From Curvibacter microcysteis (GTDB lineage: Bacteria; Pseudomonadota; Gammaproteobacteria; Burkholderiales; Burkholderiaceae_C): a stretch of 64,000 nucleotides of DNA. Of the stretch, positions 1-8,972 are shown in pieces (positions within the stretch are counted from its first letter, which is position 1; each line of letters begins with the position of its first letter). Position numbers and translations under genes: made by a program. The stretch covers positions 146,695 to 210,694 of the forward strand of contig NZ_JAQSIO010000007.1 of the NCBI RefSeq assembly GCF_028649455.1. Direction: 5' to 3'. The notes under the pieces are model-generated. The model was not told the DNA's origin, did no database searches, and saw only the letters and a list, made by a program, of their open reading frames with translations.

Positions 1-5
1 CTGCC

Positions 6-428
6 ATGCTAGTTCGCCTGCTCTACGCCAGCCGCGCCACCGACACCAGTCCGGACGCCATCGATGCCATCCTGGCCCAGTCTCGCCAGCACAACCCCGG
101 CTCGGGCATCACGGGCATTCTTTGTTACGGCGGCGGCATCTTCTTGCAGGCCATCGAAGGCGGTCGTTCGGCCGTGAACGAGCTGTATGGCCACATCCAG
201 CGTGACAAGCGCCACCAGCAAGTCGAGCTGATGGACTACGAAGAAATCTCCGAGCGCCGTTTTGGCGGCTGGACCATGGGACAGGTCAACCTGTCCAAGC
301 TCAACACCTCGATCTTGCTCAAGTACTCGGAGCGCCCCGAGCTCGACCCCTACTCGGTGTCGGGCAAGGTGTCGCTGGCCTTGCTCGAAGAGCTGATGGC
401 CACGGCGTCCATCATTGGGCGTGCCTGA
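6..428 (+). CDS. BLUF-domain blue-light photoreceptor
   Basis: A 140-aa protein that is essentially a single BLUF domain, which binds FAD and signals through a hydrogen-bond switch on illumination. The expected flavin-pocket residues are visible: Tyr7 in the first strand, Asn30 in the N-P-x-x-G-I-T-G turn, Gln48 in F-L-Q-x-I-E-G, and the Trp89/Met91 pair in G-G-W-T-M. There is no output domain, so it belongs to the short BLUF class that acts through a partner protein; none is evident next to it. A terminator-like hairpin follows the gene, so it is probably monocistronic. The upstream region is cut off by the window edge. Confidence 0.92.
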   Translation: MLVRLLYASRATDTSPDAIDAILAQSRQHNPGSGITGILCYGGGIFLQAIEGGRSAVNELYGHIQRDKRHQQVELMDYEEISERRFGGWTMGQVNLSKLNTSILLKYSERPELDPYSVSGKVSLALLEELMATASIIGRA

Positions 429-501
429 GGTCCTGAGCCTGGTCGCGTCGCAGGGGCGCTGGGGCCTTTGGGCGTCATGAGTTGAGCCCTGATTGATTCT
501 T

Positions 502-536
502 GGGCGAGGTGTCGCGGCAGCACACCTCGCCCTTTT
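502..536 (+). terminator. Rho-independent terminator after the BLUF gene
   Basis: A perfect 11-bp stem, GGGCGAGGTGT at 502-512 pairing with ACACCTCGCCC at 522-532, is followed by a short T run. It lies about 75 bp after the BLUF stop codon and before the DMT transporter gene. Confidence 0.8.
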
Positions 537-556
537 GCATTTGAACGTCCTTTTTC

Positions 557-1438
557 ATGTCCTTGATTGCGTTTTCGCTGGTTCTGCTGGCCGGCCTGAT
601 CCACGCCTTGTGGAACATCGCCGCCAAAAAAGCGGGCGGTGATTCGCGCTTTGCCTTCTTCACCTCGGCCTTGATGATGCTGGTCTGGGCCCCGCTGGGC
701 TTGTGGCTCGGCTGGGACGCTGTGCCGAAGTGGGGGGCGCTGGAGTGGGGCTTGGTCGGCCTGAGCGGCGTGCTGCATGTGGTGTATTACGTCATCTTGC
801 TGCGGGGTTACCAGCGTGCCGATCTGACGGTGGTTTACCCGTTGGCGCGCGGCTCCGGGCCTTTGCTGTCCTCGTTGGTGGCCCTGACCTTCATGGGGGA
901 ACAGGGCTCCTGGGCCGGCGTGGGCGGCATGGTGGCGGTGGTCTCGGGCGTGTTCTTGGTGGCTGGGGGCCCAGGCTTGTGGCGGGCCTCGCATGACCCA
1001 GCTCGGCGCGACCGGGTGCGCCTGGGGTTGATGTACGGGCTGTGCACGGGGGTGTTCATTGCCAGCTACACCGTGGTGGATGGCTACGCCGTCAAGGTGA
1101 TGCTGATGTCGCCGGTGCTCGTGGACTACATGGGTAACTTCGTGCGTCTGGGGCTGCTCACCCCCGGCGTCTGGCGCGATCGCCCTGAGGCGCTGCGCCT
1201 GTGGCGCCTGCAGTGGAAGCCCGCCCTGCTGGTGGCCACCATCAGCCCGGTGTCTTATGTGCTGGTGCTTTACGCCATGCAGACCGCGCCGCTGTCGCAT
1301 GTGGCGCCCGCGCGCGAGGTGTCTATGTTGTTTGCCGCCTTGATTGGCGGGCACTTGCTGGGCGAGGGCGACCGCGTGCCGCGCTTGCTCGGCGCTTTGT
1401 TGATCGCCGCAGGCGTGACCTTGCTGGGACTGGGTTGA
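557..1438 (+). CDS. EamA/DMT-superfamily transporter
   Basis: A 293-aa, highly hydrophobic protein with about ten predicted membrane segments arranged as two EamA-type halves. The size and pattern are normal for drug/metabolite transporters (amino acid or metabolite exporters of the inner membrane). The substrate cannot be told from sequence. The ATG at 557 gives an N-terminus starting directly in the first membrane helix. The stop overlaps the next gene's start (TGATG), which suggests translational coupling. Confidence 0.9.
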   Translation: MSLIAFSLVLLAGLIHALWNIAAKKAGGDSRFAFFTSALMMLVWAPLGLWLGWDAVPKWGALEWGLVGLSGVLHVVYYVILLRGYQRADLTVVYPLARGSGPLLSSLVALTFMGEQGSWAGVGGMVAVVSGVFLVAGGPGLWRASHDPARRDRVRLGLMYGLCTGVFIASYTVVDGYAVKVMLMSPVLVDYMGNFVRLGLLTPGVWRDRPEALRLWRLQWKPALLVATISPVSYVLVLYAMQTAPLSHVAPAREVSMLFAALIGGHLLGEGDRVPRLLGALLIAAGVTLLGLG

Positions 1439-2304
1439 TGAGCACACACCACGATTTGTCGGAAAGCCTGCTGGGCTGCGACTTCAGCAGCCGGCCCACG
1501 CGCCAAAAGCCCATCGTGCTGGCCCTGGGGCAGCAACGCAGCGGGCGTGTGCAACTGAGCCGCTTGCTGCGCCTGGAGAGCCTGGAGGCCTATGCCGAGT
1601 GGCTGCGCCAGCCGCGCGCTTGGGTGGGTGGCTTTGACCTCCCCTTTGGCCTGCCGCGCGAGCTGGTGCTCAGCCTGGGCTGGCCCCGCGATTGGGAGGC
1701 CTGCATGCGCCACTACGCGGGCCTGAGCCGGCCTGAAATCCGCGACTGCTTCGCCGCCTTCTGCGATGCCCGGCCCGTGGGCGGCAAATTCGCCCACCGC
1801 GCCACCGACGGCCCGGCGGGCTCCAGCCCCTCGATGAAATGGGTCAATCCTCCGGTGGCCTACATGCTGCATGCGGGCCTGCCGCCCTTGTTGGACGCGG
1901 GCGTGCACTTGCCAGGTTTGTGGCAGCCGCCTGGCCAGGCCCCCGCGCAGCGGGTGGCACTGGAGGCTTACCCGGGCTTGCTCGCCCGGGAGCTGATTGG
2001 GGCGCGCTCGTACAAGAGTGATGACCGCGCCAAGCAAACGCCCGAGCGCCTGATCGCCCGCAAAGACCTGATCACCGCCTTGGAGAACGGCCAGACCCGC
2101 CTGGGCCTGCGCCTCAAGCTCAGCCACGCCCAGCGCGATGCCCTGGTCGACGATGCGCGTGGCGACAGCCTCGACGCCGTGCTGTGCCTGGTGCAAGCGG
2201 CTTGGGCTCAGCGTTGCCAGGAAGCGGGTGATGCCCGCTACGGCCTGCCCGAGGGCATGGACCCCTTGGAAGGCTGGATCGTCACCGCCCCATTCGGCGC
2301 TTGA
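1438..2304 (+). CDS. DUF429 family protein
   Basis: A 288-aa soluble protein resembling the DUF429 family, whose members are predicted to have an RNase H-like fold. An early Asp in L-G-C-D-F-S-S and a second acidic site in V-G-G-F-D-L-P-F fit the first two acidic positions of that fold. The biochemical role is unknown. The ATG at 1438 is preferred over the longer frame opening at 1201 because it sits in the TGATG overlap with the transporter stop. Confidence 0.75.
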   Translation: MSTHHDLSESLLGCDFSSRPTRQKPIVLALGQQRSGRVQLSRLLRLESLEAYAEWLRQPRAWVGGFDLPFGLPRELVLSLGWPRDWEACMRHYAGLSRPEIRDCFAAFCDARPVGGKFAHRATDGPAGSSPSMKWVNPPVAYMLHAGLPPLLDAGVHLPGLWQPPGQAPAQRVALEAYPGLLARELIGARSYKSDDRAKQTPERLIARKDLITALENGQTRLGLRLKLSHAQRDALVDDARGDSLDAVLCLVQAAWAQRCQEAGDARYGLPEGMDPLEGWIVTAPFGA

Positions 2305-2410
2305 GCGTTCCAACTTGGGGGTGCGCAGGGCGAGGCCGTCCTCGCGCAGGGCTGGCTCGCCACGCCTGCCTGCTGTCGATACACTGGCGGCCTGATCGGA
2401 AATCTGGCAA

Positions 2411-3346
2411 ATGAAACAGACCCGTTACACGTCTTACCAACCGCTGCTGAAATCGCTGGCCCAGGCTGCCATCGCCCACCGTCCCCAAGACTGGACCGAG
2501 GGCGAAGTCCTGTTGCGCCCGAGCAGCCCTGGCGTCGCTTGCGCTCAACGCCGTAGCGAAGAGGCGGCGCAGGTCCCGGTGGCGCCTCCGGTCTTGACCC
2601 AGGCCCAGACCCTGGCTCGGGCTCTGACGGACGATGGCCTGCCCTGGGTGGCTTGCCGGGTTGGATTTTTTCGCAAGGCGGTGGGTTGGGGGGTGCGTGT
2701 GCGCATCACCCCAGCCGTCGGTGCGCCGGAGGTGGACCTGACGCCCGACCGCCCTCCTGCTGCCGCTGCTGCTGTCCCCGCCGCTTTGACCCCACCCCCA
2801 GCGGCCCCTGCGGTCTCGTCGGGCTGGGGACCGACCCAACCTGCGGCGGTGGAGCCCATCCTCCCGCCATCGGGCCGGCCTGCCCTGGTCTGCGCCCAAT
2901 GCCATGAGACCGCCTTGCACTTCAAGTTCAGCCGCGAAGGCTTGGACCACTACCGCTGCCAATGCTGTGGCTATGAAGTCGACATGCACGCCCGCCCCGA
3001 TTTTGATGACTCGGCTTACCAGTTGGCCCGTGGCAGCGAGGGAGCCCGGGCCTTGGAGACGCCAGAGGGCTTGCGTCGAACGCTGGAGGGGGTGATCACG
3101 GGGCCGGCGTTTTCGCTTCGCTTCAGCACCCCTGAAACCTTGGTGTACGAGGTGCCGACTGGTCAGGTGCCGATGCGGGTGGTGGCCGACGCGGAGCGGG
3201 GCGCGCGCGTGGTGGAGGCCAACCGCGTCACCACCATGGACACGCCTTTTGGCTCGCGCATGCTGACCCCACGCGAACACGCCGCGATCCTGGCTCACCT
3301 GGCCCAGGCTGTGCCCTTGTTGCCTGGGCGCTTTTTCATTGAGTGA
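2411..3346 (+). CDS. Zinc-ribbon-containing hypothetical protein
   Basis: A 311-aa protein I do not recognise. The N-terminal ~100 residues are followed by a Pro/Ala-rich linker (about residues 110-155). A four-cysteine zinc ribbon comes next (C-A-Q-C, then C-Q-C-C about 20 residues later), and then a conserved-looking ~130-aa tail. The ribbon suggests metal binding and possibly nucleic-acid contact. It overlaps the next small gene by four bases (GTGA), so the two are probably co-expressed. No function is assigned. Confidence 0.7.
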   Translation: MKQTRYTSYQPLLKSLAQAAIAHRPQDWTEGEVLLRPSSPGVACAQRRSEEAAQVPVAPPVLTQAQTLARALTDDGLPWVACRVGFFRKAVGWGVRVRITPAVGAPEVDLTPDRPPAAAAAVPAALTPPPAAPAVSSGWGPTQPAAVEPILPPSGRPALVCAQCHETALHFKFSREGLDHYRCQCCGYEVDMHARPDFDDSAYQLARGSEGARALETPEGLRRTLEGVITGPAFSLRFSTPETLVYEVPTGQVPMRVVADAERGARVVEANRVTTMDTPFGSRMLTPREHAAILAHLAQAVPLLPGRFFIE

Positions 3347-3576
3347 AGCTGGCGATGTGGCGGCGTGTCCTCGGGTGTTTGAGCCTGCTGTGCAGTCTGG
3401 GGGCGCTGGCGCCATCCCTCTGGGCAGGCCCAGCCCCTTGGTATGTCTGGCGCAGCCAGCTCCATGGGCAGGAGCTGTGTGCTCAGACCTCGCCGGGCGA
3501 GGCCTGGGTGCGCCAGGGCGGGCCCTTTGTGGACGCTGACTGCCGTCGCTCACCCCCGCGCCTGAAGCCCATGTGA
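3343..3576 (+). CDS. Small exported hypothetical protein
   Basis: A 77-aa protein with a GTG start overlapping the upstream stop (GTGA). The first ~28 residues form a classic signal peptide: a basic start (K, R-R), a Leu-rich core and an A-x-W-A-G processing region. The mature part is only about 50 residues and contains two cysteines. It is coupled to the zinc-ribbon gene but not otherwise recognisable. It converges on the TPR gene, with 22 bp between the two stops. Confidence 0.55.
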   Translation: MKLAMWRRVLGCLSLLCSLGALAPSLWAGPAPWYVWRSQLHGQELCAQTSPGEAWVRQGGPFVDADCRRSPPRLKPM

Positions 3577-3598
3577 GTGGTTCGCGCAGGCCCCGAGT

Positions 3599-4966
3599 TC
3601 AGTCCACCGGCAGTCCAAGGGCCGCCCGCACAGCGCGAGCCTGTCGTTGCAGGCGCTGCGACTGCGCTTGTTGGTTGGCCTGGGGCTGCAACAGGTTTTG
3701 CGCTCCCACCCACTGGCCCGAACGCATCAGCGCGTCCAGGTGGATTTGGCTGAACAAATCACGTTGGGCATGGCTGCCCCCGGTTTCCAGCAGGCGGGGC
3801 AAGGCGGTGCCCAAGCGCTGCGCCGCCTCGGCATGGTCCCCTTGAGCATGGGCCAGCAGGCCCTGGGCGGCGGGCCAGGCCACGTCGCGCCATGCGTTTT
3901 TCAGCGGGCCTCGGACTTGCTCGGCATGCGCTTGCAGGCTGTCCAGCCAGGCATGGGCTTGCGCTGGTCGCCCAGCCCGGGCCAGGCCGTAGAGGTATTG
4001 CAGGTCCAAGAAGGGCAGCACATGGTCGTGCTCGCGCTGGCTTAGGTGGTGGCCCAGGTCCTGCCAGCGCGGGCCGACATCGACACCGGCCAGTTCCAGT
4101 CGAGCCAGCAGGGAGACGGCGTTGATCTGGTCCTGGCTGTAGCTTTTCTCGACCCCCCAGACCTGCTGGTCGTACAAGGTCAGCACGGCCTCGTGGGCGC
4201 CCAACTCCAGTTCAAACAAAGCCAGGTGCCACCAGTTGTGCGTGCGCATGAAGGAGTTCAGGACGCCCCAGCCGCCATGGGCTGCGCGCAGAAAGTCGCG
4301 TCCCTCAACGTGCCGACCTTGGGTCAGCATCACATGGGCCAAGGCATGCTGGGCCCAGGGCTCGCTGGGGCAGTCGCTCAAGGCCTGGCGCGCCGCGTGT
4401 TCGGCTTCTGTCAGCAGGTGGCACTGCTCATAGCCAAAGGCCGCCATGCCGTGCCACTGCGGTACATCGGCGGCGGCCGCTGCACAGGCCAGGGCCAGGC
4501 GGAGCATGCCGGGTGAGTCGCCTTGGTTGAACAGGTGGTACTGGCCCAGCTTGAGCGACACCAGGTCGCGCGGGTGCTGGCGCGCTTGTTCCTCGTGCAG
4601 GGCCACGGCGCGGGCCAGGTCGCCGTCCACCCAAGCGGCCACGGCGGCAATGAAGCGCTGCTCGCGCTCGGTGGCCCCACTGGCCTGGGCTTGGGCGCGC
4701 TCGATGAAGGGGCGCGCGTGGCGGGCGGCCTGGGCGTTTTCCGCAAACAGGTGCAGGGCCGCGGCATAGGCCTGCACCAGGGGGCTGCTGTCCTGGGCGG
4801 CGTCCAGCAAGCGCACGCAGCGGGCTTCGCAGCGGATGAAGCCCTCGACAAAATCATTCACCGGCCCGAGGCTGGCCGGGTCGTGCAGGGTCACGGGGTT
4901 GCCCAGGCTGTCGCAGGGTCGGGTGGGCGGTTGGCTTGGGGCGGAGGGGGACGCGGGCGTGCTCAT
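3599..4966 (-). CDS. TPR protein, TTC38-like
   Basis: A 455-aa protein made largely of helical tetratricopeptide-type repeats (A/G-x3-H/Y and W-x-x-H-A-L-A patterns). It resembles the tetratricopeptide-repeat-38 family, found in bacteria and animals with unknown molecular role, probably protein-protein contacts. The ATG at 4966 begins the natural M-S-T-P start; an upstream in-frame extension is only 11 residues long and lacks a ribosome-binding site. There is no signal peptide, so it should be cytoplasmic. Confidence 0.8.
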   Translation of the reverse strand: MSTPASPSAPSQPPTRPCDSLGNPVTLHDPASLGPVNDFVEGFIRCEARCVRLLDAAQDSSPLVQAYAAALHLFAENAQAARHARPFIERAQAQASGATEREQRFIAAVAAWVDGDLARAVALHEEQARQHPRDLVSLKLGQYHLFNQGDSPGMLRLALACAAAAADVPQWHGMAAFGYEQCHLLTEAEHAARQALSDCPSEPWAQHALAHVMLTQGRHVEGRDFLRAAHGGWGVLNSFMRTHNWWHLALFELELGAHEAVLTLYDQQVWGVEKSYSQDQINAVSLLARLELAGVDVGPRWQDLGHHLSQREHDHVLPFLDLQYLYGLARAGRPAQAHAWLDSLQAHAEQVRGPLKNAWRDVAWPAAQGLLAHAQGDHAEAAQRLGTALPRLLETGGSHAQRDLFSQIHLDALMRSGQWVGAQNLLQPQANQQAQSQRLQRQARAVRAALGLPVD

Positions 4967-5017
4967 GGCCTCATTGTGCCGCCGTGGGCCGGCCCTCACG
5001 CCGCCGGGGCCCCGCCT

Positions 5018-5416
5018 TCACACCCCTGCTTGCTGGTGGCGCCATTCCTGGCTGTGACCGCCATAGCCATAGGCAGCGGCACGGGCATCGATCACATGGA
5101 CATAGCTCACAGGGTGGAGCCGCGGCAGCAGTTGGGTCATGGCGGTGTGCACCTCGTGCAGAAAGCGGGCTTTTTCAGCCTTGGTGTTGGTTTCGTCGCT
5201 CACGCTGATGTCCAGGTGGTAGGCGTTCTGCCCCAGCTCCGCCAGGCTCTGGCGGCCGATGAACCAGGTGTCGGCTGGCATGAACTGCACGTTGGTGGCC
5301 ATCACGGCCTCCACCTTGCCCAGCACGCGGTGGGTGATTTCGCACACGCGGTCGCAGACCTGGCGGGCCAGGGCAGGGTCGGCTTGGCCGGACAGGTGAA
5401 TGACGATGTGGGGCAT
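5018..5416 (-). CDS. Tautomerase-superfamily protein
   Basis: A 132-aa protein beginning M-P-H-I-V-I-H. Removal of the initiator Met would expose Pro1, the general base of 4-oxalocrotonate tautomerase-type enzymes. This supports the ATG at 5416 over the TTG at 5428. It is about twice the length of the short 4-OT subunits and closer to the longer tautomerase classes. The substrate is unknown. It lies divergently from the LysR regulator with a ~110-bp gap, the usual arrangement for a LysR target gene. Confidence 0.75.
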   Translation of the reverse strand: MPHIVIHLSGQADPALARQVCDRVCEITHRVLGKVEAVMATNVQFMPADTWFIGRQSLAELGQNAYHLDISVSDETNTKAEKARFLHEVHTAMTQLLPRLHPVSYVHVIDARAAAYGYGGHSQEWRHQQAGV

Positions 5417-5528
5417 GGGCTTCTCCAAGAGGGTGTTGTTGGGCTACCTGTAATTTTGAGGACATGTGATCCATCGGAAAAGCAGGAATTTATGATGTTC
5501 ATCCCTTGAAAAACCGTTGGATCAAATC

Positions 5529-6392
5529 ATGGCCTCTCCTCTCTTTCAGCTCGACCAGTTGCGCACTTTGGTGGCCGTGGTCGAAGCCGGTAGCCTGAGC
5601 GCCGGGGCGCCCCAGGTGTTTTTGTCGGCCTCGGCGGTCAGCGAGCAGTTGCGCAAACTCGAACAACAGGCCGGGCAGAGCCTGTTGCTGCGCTCCAAAG
5701 CGGGTGTGCAGCCAACCCCGGCGGGGCAACGTCTGTTGGCGTGGGGGCGGCAGATGCTGGCGCTCAATGACGAGGCCTACCGTGACCTGCACGGAGTGCC
5801 CCTGGCTGGGGTCTTGCGCTTGGGGGTGACCGACTACTTTCGGCCCTCGGAGCTCAGTGGATTGCTGGCCCGGTTGCAGGCCCGCTATCCCGGGGTGAGT
5901 CTGCAAGTTTCGGTGCTCAAGAGCGGTCTGATCGAGGCCGCCTATGCCGCGGGCGAGCTGGATGTGGGCATCACCTTGCGCGTGATGGGCGCCGGCAGCG
6001 CCCGCACAGGCCAGTTGTTGCGCCGCGAACCTTTGCAGTGGCTGGCCGCGCCAGGCTGGCGGCCCGAGCCGGGCCAGGCCCTGCGGCTGTTGGCCCTGCC
6101 TGACAGCTGCTCCCTGCACCAGTTCACCGTGGGCTTGCTGCAGCGTCGGCGGGTGCCGTATGTGGTGGCCTTGCAGGCTTCAGGCGTGGCTGGGCTGCAA
6201 TCGGCTTTGGCTGCGGGCTTGGGGCTGGCCTGCCTGAATGCTTCAGCCCAGGCGCCGGGGGTGCAGGCGCTGGCTGCGCCACATGGTTTGCCCGCTTTGC
6301 CTCAGGCCGGTTTTTGGGTCTTGCCAGCCCGCAGCGGCGAGACGGAGTTTGTTCGTCAGGCCCGCACGCTGGTGTTGGCTGATCTGGCGTGA
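5529..6392 (+). CDS. LysR-family transcriptional regulator
   Basis: A 287-aa LysR-type regulator. The N-terminal winged helix-turn-helix is clear (F-x-x-V-V-E-A-G-S-L-S, then A-V-S-E-Q-L-R-K-L-E), followed by a substrate-binding domain of the usual length. The ATG at 5529 is preferred over a TTG four codons upstream. Its position divergent from the tautomerase gene suggests it controls that gene; the effector is unknown. Confidence 0.93.
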   Translation: MASPLFQLDQLRTLVAVVEAGSLSAGAPQVFLSASAVSEQLRKLEQQAGQSLLLRSKAGVQPTPAGQRLLAWGRQMLALNDEAYRDLHGVPLAGVLRLGVTDYFRPSELSGLLARLQARYPGVSLQVSVLKSGLIEAAYAAGELDVGITLRVMGAGSARTGQLLRREPLQWLAAPGWRPEPGQALRLLALPDSCSLHQFTVGLLQRRRVPYVVALQASGVAGLQSALAAGLGLACLNASAQAPGVQALAAPHGLPALPQAGFWVLPARSGETEFVRQARTLVLADLA

Positions 6393-6411
6393 CACGGGGG
6401 CCTGCAGGGCC

Positions 6412-7539
6412 TCAAGGTGGGGTGCTGCGGGCCACGTCTTCCAACAGGGTTTGAAACAGCTGCTGCGAAGCCCGTCCGTTTTGTGGCGCTGGCTGGTTGT
6501 AACGTCCTGCGGTGATCACCACCACCAGCTTCAAGGCCGGCACCAGGTAAAGGCGTTGGCCCCCGTTGCCCATGGCGCCGACCCAGGTCCAGGCGTGGCC
6601 GTCCACCGTGTGGCTGCCCGTGCGCCACAGGTAGCCATAGCGCCACCCTGGCAGCTCGGCCGGCAGACTGCCCTCGAAGCTGGCGTGCACATAGGCCTCA
6701 GGCACGATTTGCCGTCCCTGCCAGCGCCCGCCGTCGAGCAGCATCTGCCCCAGCCGGGCCAGGTCACGCGGGCGCAGGCGCAGGCCGGCGTGGGCCATGG
6801 GCTGTTGAGCGCGCCCCGTTTGCCAGACAAACTCTTGAATGCCCAGCGGGGCGAACAGGGCTTGTTGGGCGTACTGAGCCAAGGGTTGTCCGCTGAGCCG
6901 TTCCAGCACGGCCCCGAGCAACACCACGCCACCGCTGTTGTAGCGGTATTGGCTGCCCGGTGCCACGGCCAAGGACCGGCCGAGCACGTAGCCCACCATG
7001 TCGCTGGAGAACTCCATGCGGCTTTCGTCGCTGAACAAGGACACGGCACCGTCTTCATTCCAGTCCATGCCCGAGGACATGGTCAGCAAGTGACGCACCG
7101 TGATGCCGCGCCATTCAGCCGACGCGTCGGGGCGGGCCAGCAGGTCCAGCACCGGGCTGTCCAGGGACGGGATCAAGCCCTGTTGCAGCGCCACCCCCAC
7201 CAGCAGGCCGACCACGCTTTTGCTGATGGAGCGCAGGTCGTGCAAGGTATGGGCGTCAAAGGCCTGCTCATGCGAGCCCCATTCGCCAATGTGCCGGTCT
7301 TTGCCGCTGAAATAGTGCTCGGCCAGCGGCTCGCCACGCAGCAGCACCAACACGCCATGCAGGTTCTGCGCGGCGGCGTCGCTGGGGCGCGCATCGTTGC
7401 AGAGCTTGCTTTGCAAGGCCATCGGCGGGCGCTGCAGGGCCTGCTCGCAGGCGGTGGGTGGGGCACTGGCCGCTCCCGATGGGCCGCTCAAGGCCCCCGC
7501 CAGAAGCAGTGCCGTGAGGGCTTGGGGGCGCCAGTGCAT
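6412..7539 (-). CDS. Serine hydrolase of the beta-lactamase/class C family
   Basis: A 375-aa exported protein with a signal peptide ending in A-A-S-A (about residue 26). The S-x-x-K catalytic motif is S104-I-S-K107, and a Y-N-S-G element serves as the second motif. Such proteins include esterases, D-aminopeptidases and 6-aminohexanoate-dimer hydrolases, and true beta-lactamase activity is not implied. It is the last gene of the minus-strand transporter operon, 8 bp after the amidase stop. A role in hydrolysing an amide or ester substrate in the periplasm is therefore plausible. Confidence 0.85.
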   Translation of the reverse strand: MHWRPQALTALLLAGALSGPSGAASAPPTACEQALQRPPMALQSKLCNDARPSDAAAQNLHGVLVLLRGEPLAEHYFSGKDRHIGEWGSHEQAFDAHTLHDLRSISKSVVGLLVGVALQQGLIPSLDSPVLDLLARPDASAEWRGITVRHLLTMSSGMDWNEDGAVSLFSDESRMEFSSDMVGYVLGRSLAVAPGSQYRYNSGGVVLLGAVLERLSGQPLAQYAQQALFAPLGIQEFVWQTGRAQQPMAHAGLRLRPRDLARLGQMLLDGGRWQGRQIVPEAYVHASFEGSLPAELPGWRYGYLWRTGSHTVDGHAWTWVGAMGNGGQRLYLVPALKLVVVITAGRYNQPAPQNGRASQQLFQTLLEDVARSTPP

Positions 7540-7547
7540 CGTGGACC

Positions 7548-8972
7548 TCAGGTTTCAGGCGGCTGCGGCCAGGGCCGCTGAGCGTCGCGGATCAGCTCAA
7601 AGGCGCGCGAGACCTGCAGCACGCCCAGGTCGTCAAAACGGGCGCCAGCGATCTGCAGACCGATGGGCAGACCGCTCTGGGTGTAGCCGCAGTTGATGGA
7701 CGCAGCGGGTTGCTCCGACATGTTGAAGGGCACGGTGAAGCCGATGTGCTCCAGCCCATGCAGCGGGTCGTTGGTGGGCGAGGGCAGCTCGGCCGCAAAG
7801 GCCGGCATCGGCGAGGTCGGCGAGATCACGTAGTCAAAGGCGCTGCAGGCCTTCACTGCGGCCAGGCGCGTCAGGTGGAACTGCTGGCTGGCGTTGAAGA
7901 CATGGGGGCCATCAAAGCCCGCAGCGCTGTCGGCCCATTGCCGGATGTAGGGCAGTACGCGGTCGGCCTGCGCCGCCGGCAGGGCCGACAGGTCCAAGTG
8001 GGAACGCATGCGCCAGTAGTGGTCCATGCCGTCCAGCATGGCCTGGGTCATGAAGGGCGCCAGAGGTTCAACCCGGGCGCCAGCCTGCTCGAACAGGGCC
8101 GCAGCACGCTCGATGGCGGCGCGGATTTCCGGCTCCACCGGCAGGCCGCAACCAGCATCCAGCAGCAGGCCGATGCGCAGGCCGCGAAGCTTGTCCACGC
8201 CTTGGTCAAACTGGTCCCAGGCGATGTCCTGGTAGGGCAGGCTCATGGTGTCGCGCGCATCGGGCAGGGACAGTGTCGCCATCATCAGGGCCGAGTCGGC
8301 CACGGTGCGGGTCATGGGGCCGGCTGCGCGCCCGGTGAAAGGCGGGTCGATGGGGATGCGGCCCAGGCTGGGCTTGAGGCTGTAGATGCCGCACCAGCCC
8401 GCAGGCAGGCGCAGTGAGCCGCCGATGTCGGTGCCCACATGCAGCGGGCCATAGCCAGCGGCGGCGGCCGCGCCGGCGCCGGCGCTGGAGCCCCCCGGGC
8501 CCTTGCTCAGGTCCCAAGGGTTGCGCGACAGTGGATGGAAGGTCGACAGTCCCGAGGACAGCATGCCGTAGTCGGGCATGGTGGTCTTGCTGACGATGAC
8601 CGCACCGGCCTCCTTGAGGCGGGCCGCTGGTGGCGCATCGGCGGCGGCAGGCACCAGGCTGACCGCTGCGCTGCCCAGCGGTGTGGGGTCGCCTGCCGTG
8701 GCGATGTTGTCCTTGAGTGTGCCGGGCACGCCGTCGAGCAGGCCTTGAGGCTGGCCTTTGAGCCAGCGCGCCTCGCTGGCGCGGGCCTGGTCCAGGGCCT
8801 GTTCGGGGCGGAACAACCAGGTCGCGCACAGGGCGGGTTCCCAGCACTCGATCTGACGGATCACCGCCTCGGTGACTTCAACAGGCGACAGCGATCGCTC
8901 CCGGTAGGCCTGCAGCAGGGCATGGGCGCCCAGTTCATGCAGGGCTGGGGTGGTGGAGGTGTCAGTGCTCAT
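7548..8972 (-). CDS. Amidase-signature family amidase
   Basis: A 474-aa enzyme of the amidase signature family, which uses a Ser-cisSer-Lys triad to hydrolyse amides. The triad is visible: Lys87 in G-x-P-G-T-L-K-D-N, the Ser pair at 162-163 in G-G-S-S-A-G, and Ser186 in D-I-G-G-S-L-R. There is no signal peptide, so it is cytoplasmic. It directly abuts the binding-protein gene (no spacer) and precedes the serine hydrolase. It probably cleaves an amide imported by the ABC transporter. Confidence 0.93.
   Translation of the reverse strand: MSTDTSTTPALHELGAHALLQAYRERSLSPVEVTEAVIRQIECWEPALCATWLFRPEQALDQARASEARWLKGQPQGLLDGVPGTLKDNIATAGDPTPLGSAAVSLVPAAADAPPAARLKEAGAVIVSKTTMPDYGMLSSGLSTFHPLSRNPWDLSKGPGGSSAGAGAAAAAGYGPLHVGTDIGGSLRLPAGWCGIYSLKPSLGRIPIDPPFTGRAAGPMTRTVADSALMMATLSLPDARDTMSLPYQDIAWDQFDQGVDKLRGLRIGLLLDAGCGLPVEPEIRAAIERAAALFEQAGARVEPLAPFMTQAMLDGMDHYWRMRSHLDLSALPAAQADRVLPYIRQWADSAAGFDGPHVFNASQQFHLTRLAAVKACSAFDYVISPTSPMPAFAAELPSPTNDPLHGLEHIGFTVPFNMSEQPAASINCGYTQSGLPIGLQIAGARFDDLGVLQVSRAFELIRDAQRPWPQPPET

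Noticed and set aside
350..1447. Long minus-strand open frame opposite the DMT transporter
   Set aside because: It is a shadow of a high-GC gene on the other strand, with His/Gln/Ala-rich translation and no family pattern.
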